From the NCBI RefSeq assembly GCF_030651615.1, contig NZ_JAUSCG010000169.1, forward strand, positions 1-6,918: DNA of 6,918 bases, read 5' to 3'. The position numbers and the translations under genes were made by a program. The notes beneath the pieces are model-generated. The model had not been told where the DNA came from. It saw nothing but the letters and a program-made list of their open reading frames with translations, and ran no database searches. The stretch is from Methanocalculus sp. (GTDB lineage: Archaea; Halobacteriota; Methanomicrobia; Methanomicrobiales; Methanocorpusculaceae). Positions 1 to 5,772 of the stretch are shown here, piece by piece (the first letter of the stretch is position 1; every line of letters begins with the position of its first letter).

Positions 1-2
1 CT

Positions 3-1217
3 ACCTGGGCCGACTACCAGCTGGAAGGAAGGATGGCAGGGGACAGCGCTACGGTCATGGCATTCTTACATTCCCTGAAGAGACCCATGCAGGAAGGGAC
101 AGCGGGTGAAATTGCCGGACTTCTTCCGATCAAACAGAAGCTTGATCCGGGAGCATCGACAATTGAGCCCTGGGATATGACGTACCTGCTGGAGAAGCAG
201 AAGACCGAAGACTTTGCCTTCGATCAGGAGGAGATGAAGGCGTACTTCCCCCTTGATACCGTGCTCAATGGGATGTTTGCAATCTGCGAATCCCTTTATG
301 GGGTCACATTTGAAGAGGTGCGTGACTCTCAGACCTGGCATCCGGATGTCAGACTCTTCAGGGTGATCGATGAGAACGATGCATCAACGATCGGCTACCT
401 CTATCTCGACCTCTTTCCACGCGAGGGGAAGTACGGTCATTTCTGTTCAATGAGCATTATCCAGGGGAGGGAGACGGCCGGAGGCTATGCCATACCGGTG
501 AACGCAATCATCGGGAACTTCAACCCACCGGGGGAAGATTTACCCACCTTGCTGACGATGGACGAATGCTCAGCCCTCTTCCATGAGATGGGGCATGCCA
601 AGCATTCCCTCCTCACAAAAGCACCCTATGGCATCCTTGCCGGATATAACACCGAATGGGACTTTGTCGAGACCCCCTCACAGGCCTTTGAGGAGTGGAT
701 CGTTGACAAAGAGACACTCATATCAATCTCCGGCCATTACCGGAATCCGGAAGAGAGGATCCCCCCGGAAGATGCAGAGAAGATGCTGGGTGCATGGGAG
801 GTTGGGAGAAGTATCACCTATACCGACTGGCGGCTGACCAAATCGCTTGAGGATATGTACTTCCATACCGCAGACGGTCCTGTTGATACAACCGCCATCT
901 ACCAGGATCTCTACGAGGAGATGTATGGGGTTCCTCTGCCTGATGGGATTCACCAGCCAGCGAGCTTCGTCCATATGATGGGGGGATATGATGCCGGGTA
1001 CTATGGTTATCTCTGGTCGAAGGTCTATGCGATGAACATCGTTGACCGTTTCAAGGAGGACGGCATGACCAACCGGACAACGGGAATGGCATACAGAACC
1101 ACCATCCTCGAAAGAGGCAATATGGCAGACGGCATGGTGCTCCTGACAGACTTCCTCGGGGAAGAGCCGGGGATTGAGCCGCTGTATAGGTTTCTTGGGA
1201 TAGAAGGGTCAATATAA
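3..1217 (+). CDS. M3A-family zinc oligopeptidase (thimet oligopeptidase/Dcp-like), 5' end outside window
   Basis: Probable cytoplasmic zinc peptidase that cleaves short peptides. The reading frame is open back to base 3 with no stop, so the ATG at 33 is internal and the N-terminal part is missing; M3A enzymes are usually about 600-700 residues and 404 are visible. Counting from the codon at 33, the zinc-binding HEMGH motif is at 184-188. The third zinc ligand is Glu213 in DFVETPSQ, 25 residues after the second His, the same spacing as in thimet oligopeptidase. His314 in FVHMMGGY and the tyrosine-rich block GGYDAGYYGYLW (317-328) match the substrate-binding His and Tyr residues of M3A enzymes. 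The C-terminus (GMAYRTTILERG, then a short helical tail) also follows this family. All visible active-site residues are present, so this part looks intact. No membrane segment is visible. It ends in TAA and converges on the ATP synthase operon, with no functional link implied. The DFVE-PSQ and GGYDAxYYGYLW blocks favour M3A over the PepF branch (M3B). Confidence 0.93.
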   Translation, partial: TWADYQLEGRMAGDSATVMAFLHSLKRPMQEGTAGEIAGLLPIKQKLDPGASTIEPWDMTYLLEKQKTEDFAFDQEEMKAYFPLDTVLNGMFAICESLYGVTFEEVRDSQTWHPDVRLFRVIDENDASTIGYLYLDLFPREGKYGHFCSMSIIQGRETAGGYAIPVNAIIGNFNPPGEDLPTLLTMDECSALFHEMGHAKHSLLTKAPYGILAGYNTEWDFVETPSQAFEEWIVDKETLISISGHYRNPEERIPPEDAEKMLGAWEVGRSITYTDWRLTKSLEDMYFHTADGPVDTTAIYQDLYEEMYGVPLPDGIHQPASFVHMMGGYDAGYYGYLWSKVYAMNIVDRFKEDGMTNRTTGMAYRTTILERGNMADGMVLLTDFLGEEPGIEPLYRFLGIEGSI

Positions 1218-1333
1218 TGGAGAAAATTGAGCAATAAAAGTCAAATGGGGTTGAGATCCTGAAAATGTAAGGTGTCAGGGAGTGGGCGAGGGATAGAGTT
1301 GTTCATCTGCTGTTCATTGGAGGGAGGTGGAGA

Positions 1334-1510
1334 TCAGAACAACTTTCTATAGGTGATACATTCAGGGAAAACCAAATATATCTCTTCCCTGCTTTTAACC
1401 AGGTGAAAGATTATACGACCATCATCAGTCAGTTCAAACCCGATCCTGTAACGACCGATACGAATCCGGAACCCTGCAAGATGAAGTGAAACGTGGCACT
1501 CTTTTGGATC
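1334..1510 (-). pseudogene. RelE/ParE-superfamily toxin remnant (C-terminal half)
   Basis: The minus strand is open for 58 codons between a TGA at 1513-1511 and a TGA at 1336-1334. The middle reads LAGFRIRIGRYRIGFEL, then TDDGRIIFHLVKSREEIY. This matches the conserved end of RelE/ParE-fold toxins: a G-x-Y/F-R-I-R-x-G-x-Y-R-I strand pair, an acidic turn, a hydrophobic strand, and a closing basic-R-x-x-x-Y motif (typically H-R-R-E-V-Y). The leading DPKE resembles the DPxP segment before the first conserved strand. The usual 35-45 N-terminal residues are absent, because the same frame upstream is only 18 codons between two stops and is not toxin-like. There is no ATG, GTG or good ribosome binding site for the open part, and no antitoxin gene is visible on either side. 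It is most simply a decayed or truncated toxin gene. In its intact form, this family usually cleaves mRNA at the ribosome or targets gyrase. The family call rests on motif reading only. Confidence 0.66.
1363..1397 (+). terminator. Possible terminator hairpin downstream of the peptidase gene
   Basis: CAGGGAA (1363-1369) and TTCCCTG (1385-1391) form a perfect 7-base inverted repeat with a 15-base A/T-rich loop, followed on the plus strand by CTTTT. It lies about 145 bases after the peptidase stop and inside the toxin remnant, so it may be chance. Archaeal termination relies mainly on U-tracts, and this one is short. Confidence 0.25.
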
Positions 1511-1530
1511 TCATCTCCGACTCTGGAAAT

Positions 1531-1566
1531 GGGTGTCGAGGAGTGTATCGCTCTCATTTAACACCC
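1531..1566 (-). terminator. Possible stem-loop after the last ATP synthase operon gene
   Basis: Read on the minus strand, GGGTGT (1566-1561) begins 2 bases after the microprotein stop and pairs with ACACCC (1536-1531). A weaker GAG/CTC pairing lies inside the loop. The outer stem is only 6 bases and is followed by ATTTCC rather than a strong U-tract, so it is a weak candidate for 3'-end formation or processing of the operon transcript. Confidence 0.25.
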
Positions 1567-1567
1567 C

Positions 1568-1675
1568 TCAGATCACCCCGATCAACACCAGAATCAGCAC
1601 AATCCCTCCGACTAACAGCGTGATCACCCCGGCAATACCAAGAGCAAGGAACAGGAGCGGCAGAGGATCCCTCAC
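1568..1675 (-). CDS. 35-residue single-span membrane microprotein at the end of the ATP synthase operon
   Basis: This small reading frame starts with GTG at 1675-1673, overlaps the atpD stop by 4 bases (GTGA), and ends with TGA at 1570-1568. The product starts MRDPLPLLFL and is then almost entirely Leu, Ile, Val, Gly and Ala to its end (LILVLIGVI). Arg2 and Asp3 are the only charged residues. That is one transmembrane helix with a short N-terminus, probably cytoplasmic by the positive-inside rule. A GGATGAG sequence 8 bases upstream is a modest ribosome binding site; coupling to atpD translation is more likely to drive expression. The 4-base overlap repeats the B/D junction, which argues for a real gene. 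It occupies the position of ahaG, the small last gene of the Methanosarcina mazei operon, but homology to AhaG cannot be shown here. It could be a small membrane subunit or an assembly factor of the A-type ATP synthase. The function is unknown. Confidence 0.62.
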   Translation of the reverse strand: MRDPLPLLFLALGIAGVITLLVGGIVLILVLIGVI

Positions 1676-2319
1676 CACCGCCGCTCATCCCCCCGTGCTT
1701 TCGTCCGTTTCCTTCTGAAGAGGTCCTCCCGCTCCATCTCTTCCAGATAATCCGAGATATACGAGATGATCCCCTTCAACTGCGGGATCAGAATCGAATC
1801 AAGGGCATTTGCCCGCCTTCTGACTGAGACGATCCGGGACGAAAGGCGGAGGATCGCCCCTTCCACCTCAGCAAGCCTGATAGCGGCTCTAACCGCCTCT
1901 TCTGCAAGTGCTGATGCATAATCCAGCCTGCCGGTTGCAGCTGATAAACTGTATCCAGGTTTATCATACGCTCTCAGCGGGTCCGGTATCTGAAATGCAG
2001 GGACCCCGGTTCCCATGATCCCCTTCTGAATGACCGGGATATCGGGGATCTTCTGCTCCACTGCCGCACAACTCTCCACCTCACGGCGGGAACCCGCCAT
2101 CTCGGCTGCAAAGAGGGGGGGATACGCCAGAGAGAACGCCTCCTCCATCATTCTTCTGAGATCAGTTCGCCTCTGTGAGAGGGAGAAGAACTCCATCACC
2201 ATCGCATCAAGCTTCTCCCGCAGGAGTTCATGCCCCTTTTCGGCAACAACGAGCCTTTTTCTGACCTTCTGGAGTTCTATCCGGGTCGGGCGGGTGCCAG
2301 GAGGGAGCCGCCCGCTCAC
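1672..2319 (-). CDS. atpD: A-type ATP synthase subunit D (central stalk)
   Basis: Subunit D is the long coiled-coil shaft that turns inside the A3B3 head and couples ion flow to ATP synthesis. The 215 residues are normal for the family. The N-terminal helix has the family signature PTRIELQKVRKRL (11-23) followed by AEKGHELLREKLDAMVMEFF (26-45). A central Pro/Gly-rich globular part covers about 90-125. The C-terminal helix carries VRRRANALDSILIPQLKG (166-183), then ISDYLEEMEREDLFRRKR (188-205), which is the diagnostic end of subunit D. The start is GTG, overlapping the stop of atpB by 4 bases (GTGA). A GGTGAG ribosome binding site sits 5 bases upstream (2330-2325). A GTG start is needed because no ATG precedes the conserved PTR motif. 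The C-terminal tail is strongly basic, ending in RW. The downstream microprotein gene overlaps this stop. Confidence 0.96.
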   Translation of the reverse strand: MSGRLPPGTRPTRIELQKVRKRLVVAEKGHELLREKLDAMVMEFFSLSQRRTDLRRMMEEAFSLAYPPLFAAEMAGSRREVESCAAVEQKIPDIPVIQKGIMGTGVPAFQIPDPLRAYDKPGYSLSAATGRLDYASALAEEAVRAAIRLAEVEGAILRLSSRIVSVRRRANALDSILIPQLKGIISYISDYLEEMEREDLFRRKRTKARGDERRW

Positions 2320-3701
2320 CCGATCTCACCCCGGTAATACTGCTCAATATACTTCGGATCGATCCGCCGAAGCTCCACCTTCGGAAAGATCGAGAGGAGA
2401 TCCCATGCACGGTCAAGGGTCTCATCAAACGATCTCCCTTCATCCTTCCGCTGCCCGACAAATTCCCGCTCAAACCGCTCAAGGAAGAGGAGATACAACC
2501 GATCGACATCGGTCAGCCCCTCGTCACCGATAACCGCAACAAGTCCTGCAAGCCGTCTGCCACGGGCATATGCCGCATAGAGCTGGCTTGAGACGTTCGC
2601 ATGATCAGATCTGGTCCTTCCCTCCCCGATTCCACCCTGCATCAACCGTGACAGGCAGGGGAGAACATCAATCGGGGGATAGACACCTTTTCTGTGGAGT
2701 TCCCGGGACAAGACAATCTGGCCTTCGGTGATGTACCCGGTGAGGTCAGGTACCGGATGCGTGATATCATCATCAGGCATCGAGAGGATCGGCAGCTGGG
2801 TGATCGATCCGGGCCTCCCCTTCACCCTGCCAGCCCGCTCATAGAGGGATGCAAGGTCTGTGTACATGTACCCGGGATACCCACGGCGGGCCGGGATCTC
2901 CTCACGGGCCGCTGATACCTCGCGGAGCGCCTCACAGTATGCGGTGATATCCTGCATCACCACAAGGACATGCATCCCGCAGTCAAAGGCAAGATATTCT
3001 GCTGCGGTGAGGGCAAGGCGTGGGGTGATGATCCGCTCAATTGCAGGATCGTCGGCACGGTTTAAGAAGAGAACCGCATGTGCCCGTGCCCCTGTCTCGG
3101 AGAACTCATGAATAAAGAACCTCGCCTCTTCATGCGTGATCCCCATCGCCGCAAAGACGACCGCAAATGACTCGTCTGTTCCCCGGACGCGTGCCTGCCT
3201 CGTGATCTGGGCAGCCAACATACTATGCGGAAGACCTGACCCGGAGAAGACAGGGAGTTTCTGGCCCCGGACGAGGGTGTTCATCCCATCGATTGCAGAT
3301 ATCCCGGTCTCGATACAGTCCTCTGGAAACTCACGTCTCGTCGGGTTGATCGCATACCCTGAGATCTCCATCTCCTTCTCTGGCACCACGCTCCCGCCAC
3401 CATCGATCGGCTCAGCCGATCCTGAGAAGATCCGCCCGAGCATATCTTTACTGACCGGCATCGTCAGCGGCCGACCCGTAAACCGGACGGCAGTGATATC
3501 ACAGTCGAGGTCACGGGTCCCTCCAAAGACCATCACGATCGCCATCCCTTTCCGTGATTCAAGAACCTGACCTGCCCGGATACTCCCATCAGGAAGGAGG
3601 ACCTGCACCACCTCATTATATCCGGCATCATCGATCCCGGATACGGCAAGGATCGGACCTGCCACCCGGACAACCGACTGAAACTCCCGAAGCGGCGGCA
3701 T
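2316..3701 (-). CDS. atpB: A-type ATP synthase subunit B (regulatory, non-catalytic)
   Basis: Subunit B alternates with A in the hexameric head; it binds nucleotide without hydrolysing it and supplies the arginine finger to the catalytic site. The length of 461 residues is typical. An N-terminal beta-barrel (about 1-75) is followed by the nucleotide-binding domain. There the P-loop is replaced by PVFSGSGLPHS (150-160), as in other archaeal B subunits. The segment ARRGYPGYMYTDLASLYERAGR (271-292) is the conserved ATP synthase alpha/beta block. LPCLSRLM (347-354) contains the probable arginine finger, Arg352. The following GIGEGRTRSDH (357-367) and QLYAAYARGR (373-382) are family-typical. The C-terminal helical domain ends IEQYYRGEIG. 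The start ATG overlaps the atpA stop by one base (TGATG), with GGTGAG 5 bases upstream (3712-3707). The gene appears intact. Confidence 0.97.
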   Translation of the reverse strand: MPPLREFQSVVRVAGPILAVSGIDDAGYNEVVQVLLPDGSIRAGQVLESRKGMAIVMVFGGTRDLDCDITAVRFTGRPLTMPVSKDMLGRIFSGSAEPIDGGGSVVPEKEMEISGYAINPTRREFPEDCIETGISAIDGMNTLVRGQKLPVFSGSGLPHSMLAAQITRQARVRGTDESFAVVFAAMGITHEEARFFIHEFSETGARAHAVLFLNRADDPAIERIITPRLALTAAEYLAFDCGMHVLVVMQDITAYCEALREVSAAREEIPARRGYPGYMYTDLASLYERAGRVKGRPGSITQLPILSMPDDDITHPVPDLTGYITEGQIVLSRELHRKGVYPPIDVLPCLSRLMQGGIGEGRTRSDHANVSSQLYAAYARGRRLAGLVAVIGDEGLTDVDRLYLLFLERFEREFVGQRKDEGRSFDETLDRAWDLLSIFPKVELRRIDPKYIEQYYRGEIG

Positions 3702-5455
3702 CAGTTCTCACCCCCGGGGAAGGCTGCCTTCATCTCTTCCAATACTTCTGAAAAGAACGAATCGAACTCATCATGCGGCATCGGACCCATCCTGGAGAGG
3801 CGGGCAGTCACTGGGAGCTTCTCAACCTCGCCCGCAGTCATCCCCGCCTCCACCGCACCCCGGCCGCCTCTGAAGTACTGATAAATAAGGATCATCATCC
3901 GGTACTGTTTCTCAGGCGGACAGAAGGTATCGACCGGATCAAATGCAGACTGCACAAGGAACGACTCCCTGAGTATTGCTGCAACATTCAGGGTGAATTT
4001 ATCCTGTTCAGGCAGGAGATCAGGACCAACCAGCTGGACGATCTCCTGGAGTTCGTTCTCCTTCTGGAGGAGTGCAAGGAGCTCTGAGCGCATCGTCCAC
4101 CACTCCATCCCCCCATGCTTCTCCCACCAGGGGGCAACGAGATCCGCATAGAGTGAATAGCTGAGGAGCCAGTTCACCGCAGGGAAGTGCCTCTGGTGGG
4201 CAAGATCGGCATCGAGCGCCCAGAAGACACGGACTATACGGAGCGTATTCTGCGTGACCGGCTCAGAGAAATCACCACCGGGAGGTGATACCGCACCGAT
4301 CACCGAGACGGAACCTTCTGCACCTGAGAGGGTCTTTACACGGCCTGCACGTTCATAAAAGTCAGCCAGCCGCGATCCGAGGTATGCAGGGTACCCGTGT
4401 TCACCCGGCATCTCTTCTAACCGACCCGATATCTCACGCATCGCTTCTGCCCACCGTGAAGTTGAATCTGCCATCAGGGCGACGGTATATCCCATATCCC
4501 GGTAATATTCCGCGATGGTGATCCCGGTATAGACCGAAGCTTCCCGGGCAGCAACCGGCATATTTGAGGTGTTACCGATGAGTACCGTCCTCTTCATCAG
4601 AGGCTCCTTCGTCTTTGGATCAACAAGCGATGGAAACTGCCGGAGGACATCCGCCATCTCGTTTCCCCGTTCACCACATCCGACATAGACGATGATATCG
4701 GCGTCGCACCATTTGGCAAGCTGATGCTGGACCACCGTCTTTCCGGCACCAAAAGGTCCGGGAACAGAAGCAGTTCCACCCTGAACGATCGGGAAGAAAG
4801 AGTCGATAACCCGCTGGCCGGTGATCAACGGCCGGATCACCGGGAGCTTCTCTTGGATCGGTCGTGGCACCCGGACCGGCCACCGTTGCAACATGGTGAT
4901 CTCATGGAACGTGCCATCATCATCCTTAAGCCGGAGGATCGTATCTTCAACCGTATAGTCGCCCTCTTCTGCGACACCCTCTACCGTTCCGGAGATATCA
5001 GGAGGAAGGAATATCCGGTGAAGAATATGCTTCGTCTCCGGAACCGACCCGATGACCGCACCACCGATGAGACGGTCACCGGAGGAGACGGATGGGGTGA
5101 AGCGGTACAACGTATCACGGGGGAGTGCGGGTGCAGAGACGCCACGAACGATGAAATCACCTGAGATCTGGGCAATTTCGGTTAATGGACGCTGAATCCC
5201 GTCATAGATCATTCCAAGGAGTCCGGGGCCAAGTTCTACTGAGAGGGGTCTCTTTGATCGTTTCACCGGTTCACCCGGCGTAATCCCGGTCGTCTCCTCA
5301 TAGACCTGGATCGTTGCAACATCCTCATGCAGCCCGATGATCTCCCCGATCAGTTCATCCCTGCCGACGAAGACGACCTCGTACATCCGTGCACCACGCA
5401 TCTGCTCTGCTTCAACGACCGGCCCTGTTATTCGAATTATTCTGCTCTCTGTCAT
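3701..5455 (-). CDS. atpA: A-type ATP synthase subunit A (catalytic)
   Basis: The catalytic subunit makes or hydrolyses ATP at the A/B interface. The 584 residues from the chosen start match the usual 575-590. Order of parts: beta-barrel (about 1-70); the A-type-specific non-homologous insertion (about 110-195); the nucleotide-binding core; and a helical C-terminal domain. The P-loop is GPFGAGKT (233-240), with Lys239 and Thr240 contacting phosphate. The probable catalytic Glu262 lies in GCGERGNEM, and the Walker B aspartate is Asp330 in ALMADSTSRWAEAMRE. PGEHGYPAYLGSRLADFYER (351-370) is the conserved alpha/beta block. I place the start at ATG 5455 because a GGGTGAT ribosome binding site lies 4 bases before it. 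A GTG at 5464 would add three residues but lies inside that site. The gene starts 5 bases after the atpF stop and shares one base with atpB. Most archaeal A-type P-loops have Ser where this has Ala237. Confidence 0.97.
   Translation of the reverse strand: MTESRIIRITGPVVEAEQMRGARMYEVVFVGRDELIGEIIGLHEDVATIQVYEETTGITPGEPVKRSKRPLSVELGPGLLGMIYDGIQRPLTEIAQISGDFIVRGVSAPALPRDTLYRFTPSVSSGDRLIGGAVIGSVPETKHILHRIFLPPDISGTVEGVAEEGDYTVEDTILRLKDDDGTFHEITMLQRWPVRVPRPIQEKLPVIRPLITGQRVIDSFFPIVQGGTASVPGPFGAGKTVVQHQLAKWCDADIIVYVGCGERGNEMADVLRQFPSLVDPKTKEPLMKRTVLIGNTSNMPVAAREASVYTGITIAEYYRDMGYTVALMADSTSRWAEAMREISGRLEEMPGEHGYPAYLGSRLADFYERAGRVKTLSGAEGSVSVIGAVSPPGGDFSEPVTQNTLRIVRVFWALDADLAHQRHFPAVNWLLSYSLYADLVAPWWEKHGGMEWWTMRSELLALLQKENELQEIVQLVGPDLLPEQDKFTLNVAAILRESFLVQSAFDPVDTFCPPEKQYRMMILIYQYFRGGRGAVEAGMTAGEVEKLPVTARLSRMGPMPHDEFDSFFSEVLEEMKAAFPGGEN
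3707..3712 (-). promoter_or_regulatory. Ribosome binding site of atpB
   Basis: GGTGAG on the minus strand, 5 bases before the atpB ATG and inside the last codons of atpA. The same hexamer at the same 5-base spacing precedes the GTG of atpD (2330-2325). This supports both starts and points to coupled translation. Confidence 0.75.
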
Positions 5456-5459
5456 ACTG

Positions 5460-5466
5460 ATCACCC
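5460..5466 (-). promoter_or_regulatory. Ribosome binding site that decides the atpA start
   Basis: GGGTGAT on the minus strand, complementary to the AUCACC end of archaeal 16S rRNA, 4 bases before the ATG at 5455. The atpF stop codon TGA (5463-5461) is embedded in it, so terminating ribosomes sit directly on the atpA initiation site. It makes the GTG at 5464 an unlikely start. Confidence 0.75.
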
Positions 5467-5772
5467 TGGCATTCCTCTTCCTGCAACACGCCTGATAGCC
5501 TCGGTTATGCTGTCATCTCCTTTCACCGGGCCATACGGCCCCGGTATTCCGATCACCACCGGATAGACCCGGTGCGATCTCCCATGCTCATCCAGGAGCT
5601 TCAAAAGCGATCTCGCATACGTATCCTGGATGAGAATGATCCCAATCGTATCATCGAGGAGGAGCCTCTTCAGCTCGTCTTCGAATGCATCCCCGATCAG
5701 ATGCGTCTCAGCAACTCCCCCAAGTCTGCAGAGGAGTATCGTCTCCCTATCTCCAAGAGCGACGATCTTCAT
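5461..5772 (-). CDS. atpF: A-type ATP synthase subunit F (central stalk)
   Basis: This is a small Rossmann-like subunit that binds subunit D in the central stalk and is thought to modulate ATPase activity. Its 103 residues are normal for the family. The N-terminal MKIVALGDRETILLCRLGGV (1-20) is the family's strand and G-D turn, followed by the GLxGV-type motif. The central TIGIILIQDTYA (42-53) corresponds to the second conserved strand. YPVVIGIPGPYGP (69-81), followed by DSITEAIRRVAG (86-97), is the typical C-terminal PxPGP segment and helix. The ATG overlaps the atpC stop by 4 bases (ATGA), and GGAGG lies 7 bases upstream (5784-5780) in the end of atpC. The gene appears intact. Confidence 0.93.
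   Translation of the reverse strand: MKIVALGDRETILLCRLGGVAETHLIGDAFEDELKRLLLDDTIGIILIQDTYARSLLKLLDEHGRSHRVYPVVIGIPGPYGPVKGDDSITEAIRRVAGRGMPG

Larger units (their letters stand above)
1218..1567. other. Convergent intergenic region, 350 bases
   Basis: This lies between the stop of the peptidase and the stop of the last ATP synthase operon gene, which face each other. No intact gene is visible on either strand. It holds the RelE/ParE-like remnant at 1334-1510 (minus) and two imperfect terminator candidates. Bases 1218-1333 show nothing recognisable beyond a T-rich stretch when read on the minus strand (about 1219-1250), which could serve as an archaeal oligo-U termination zone for the ATP synthase transcript. 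The composition is less GC-rich than in the flanking genes. Confidence 0.7.

Noticed and set aside
1218..1333. Search for an antitoxin gene beside the toxin remnant
   Set aside because: Only very short frames are present (for example 21 codons on the minus strand) and none resembles a RelB, AbrB-type or ribbon-helix-helix antitoxin.
1371..1386. TATA-like A/T-rich stretch (AAATATAT) as a promoter
   Set aside because: No intact gene lies downstream on either strand before the convergent neighbours end, and the bases are explained by the toxin remnant's codons.
1511..1513. TGA before the toxin remnant read as selenocysteine
   Set aside because: There is no toxin-like sequence upstream in this frame, no start codon and no sign of a selenocysteine insertion element. 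A pseudogene stop is the simpler reading.
1533..1718. 61-codon plus-strand frame over the operon's 3' end
   Set aside because: It is the complement of the microprotein and the end of atpD. Its Thr/Pro/Ser/Asn-rich product resembles a reverse-strand artefact, and the opposite strand gives a coherent membrane helix in register with atpD.
2030..2533. 167-codon open frame on the plus strand opposite atpD and atpB
   Set aside because: It spans the B/D junction in antisense, is low-complexity Ser/Arg/Pro-rich, and has no recognisable motif. The real genes on the other strand explain the region fully.
5456..5464. GTG at 5464 as the start of atpA
   Set aside because: This GTG is part of the GGGTGAT ribosome binding site for the ATG at 5455, and starting there would add only three residues not needed by the family.
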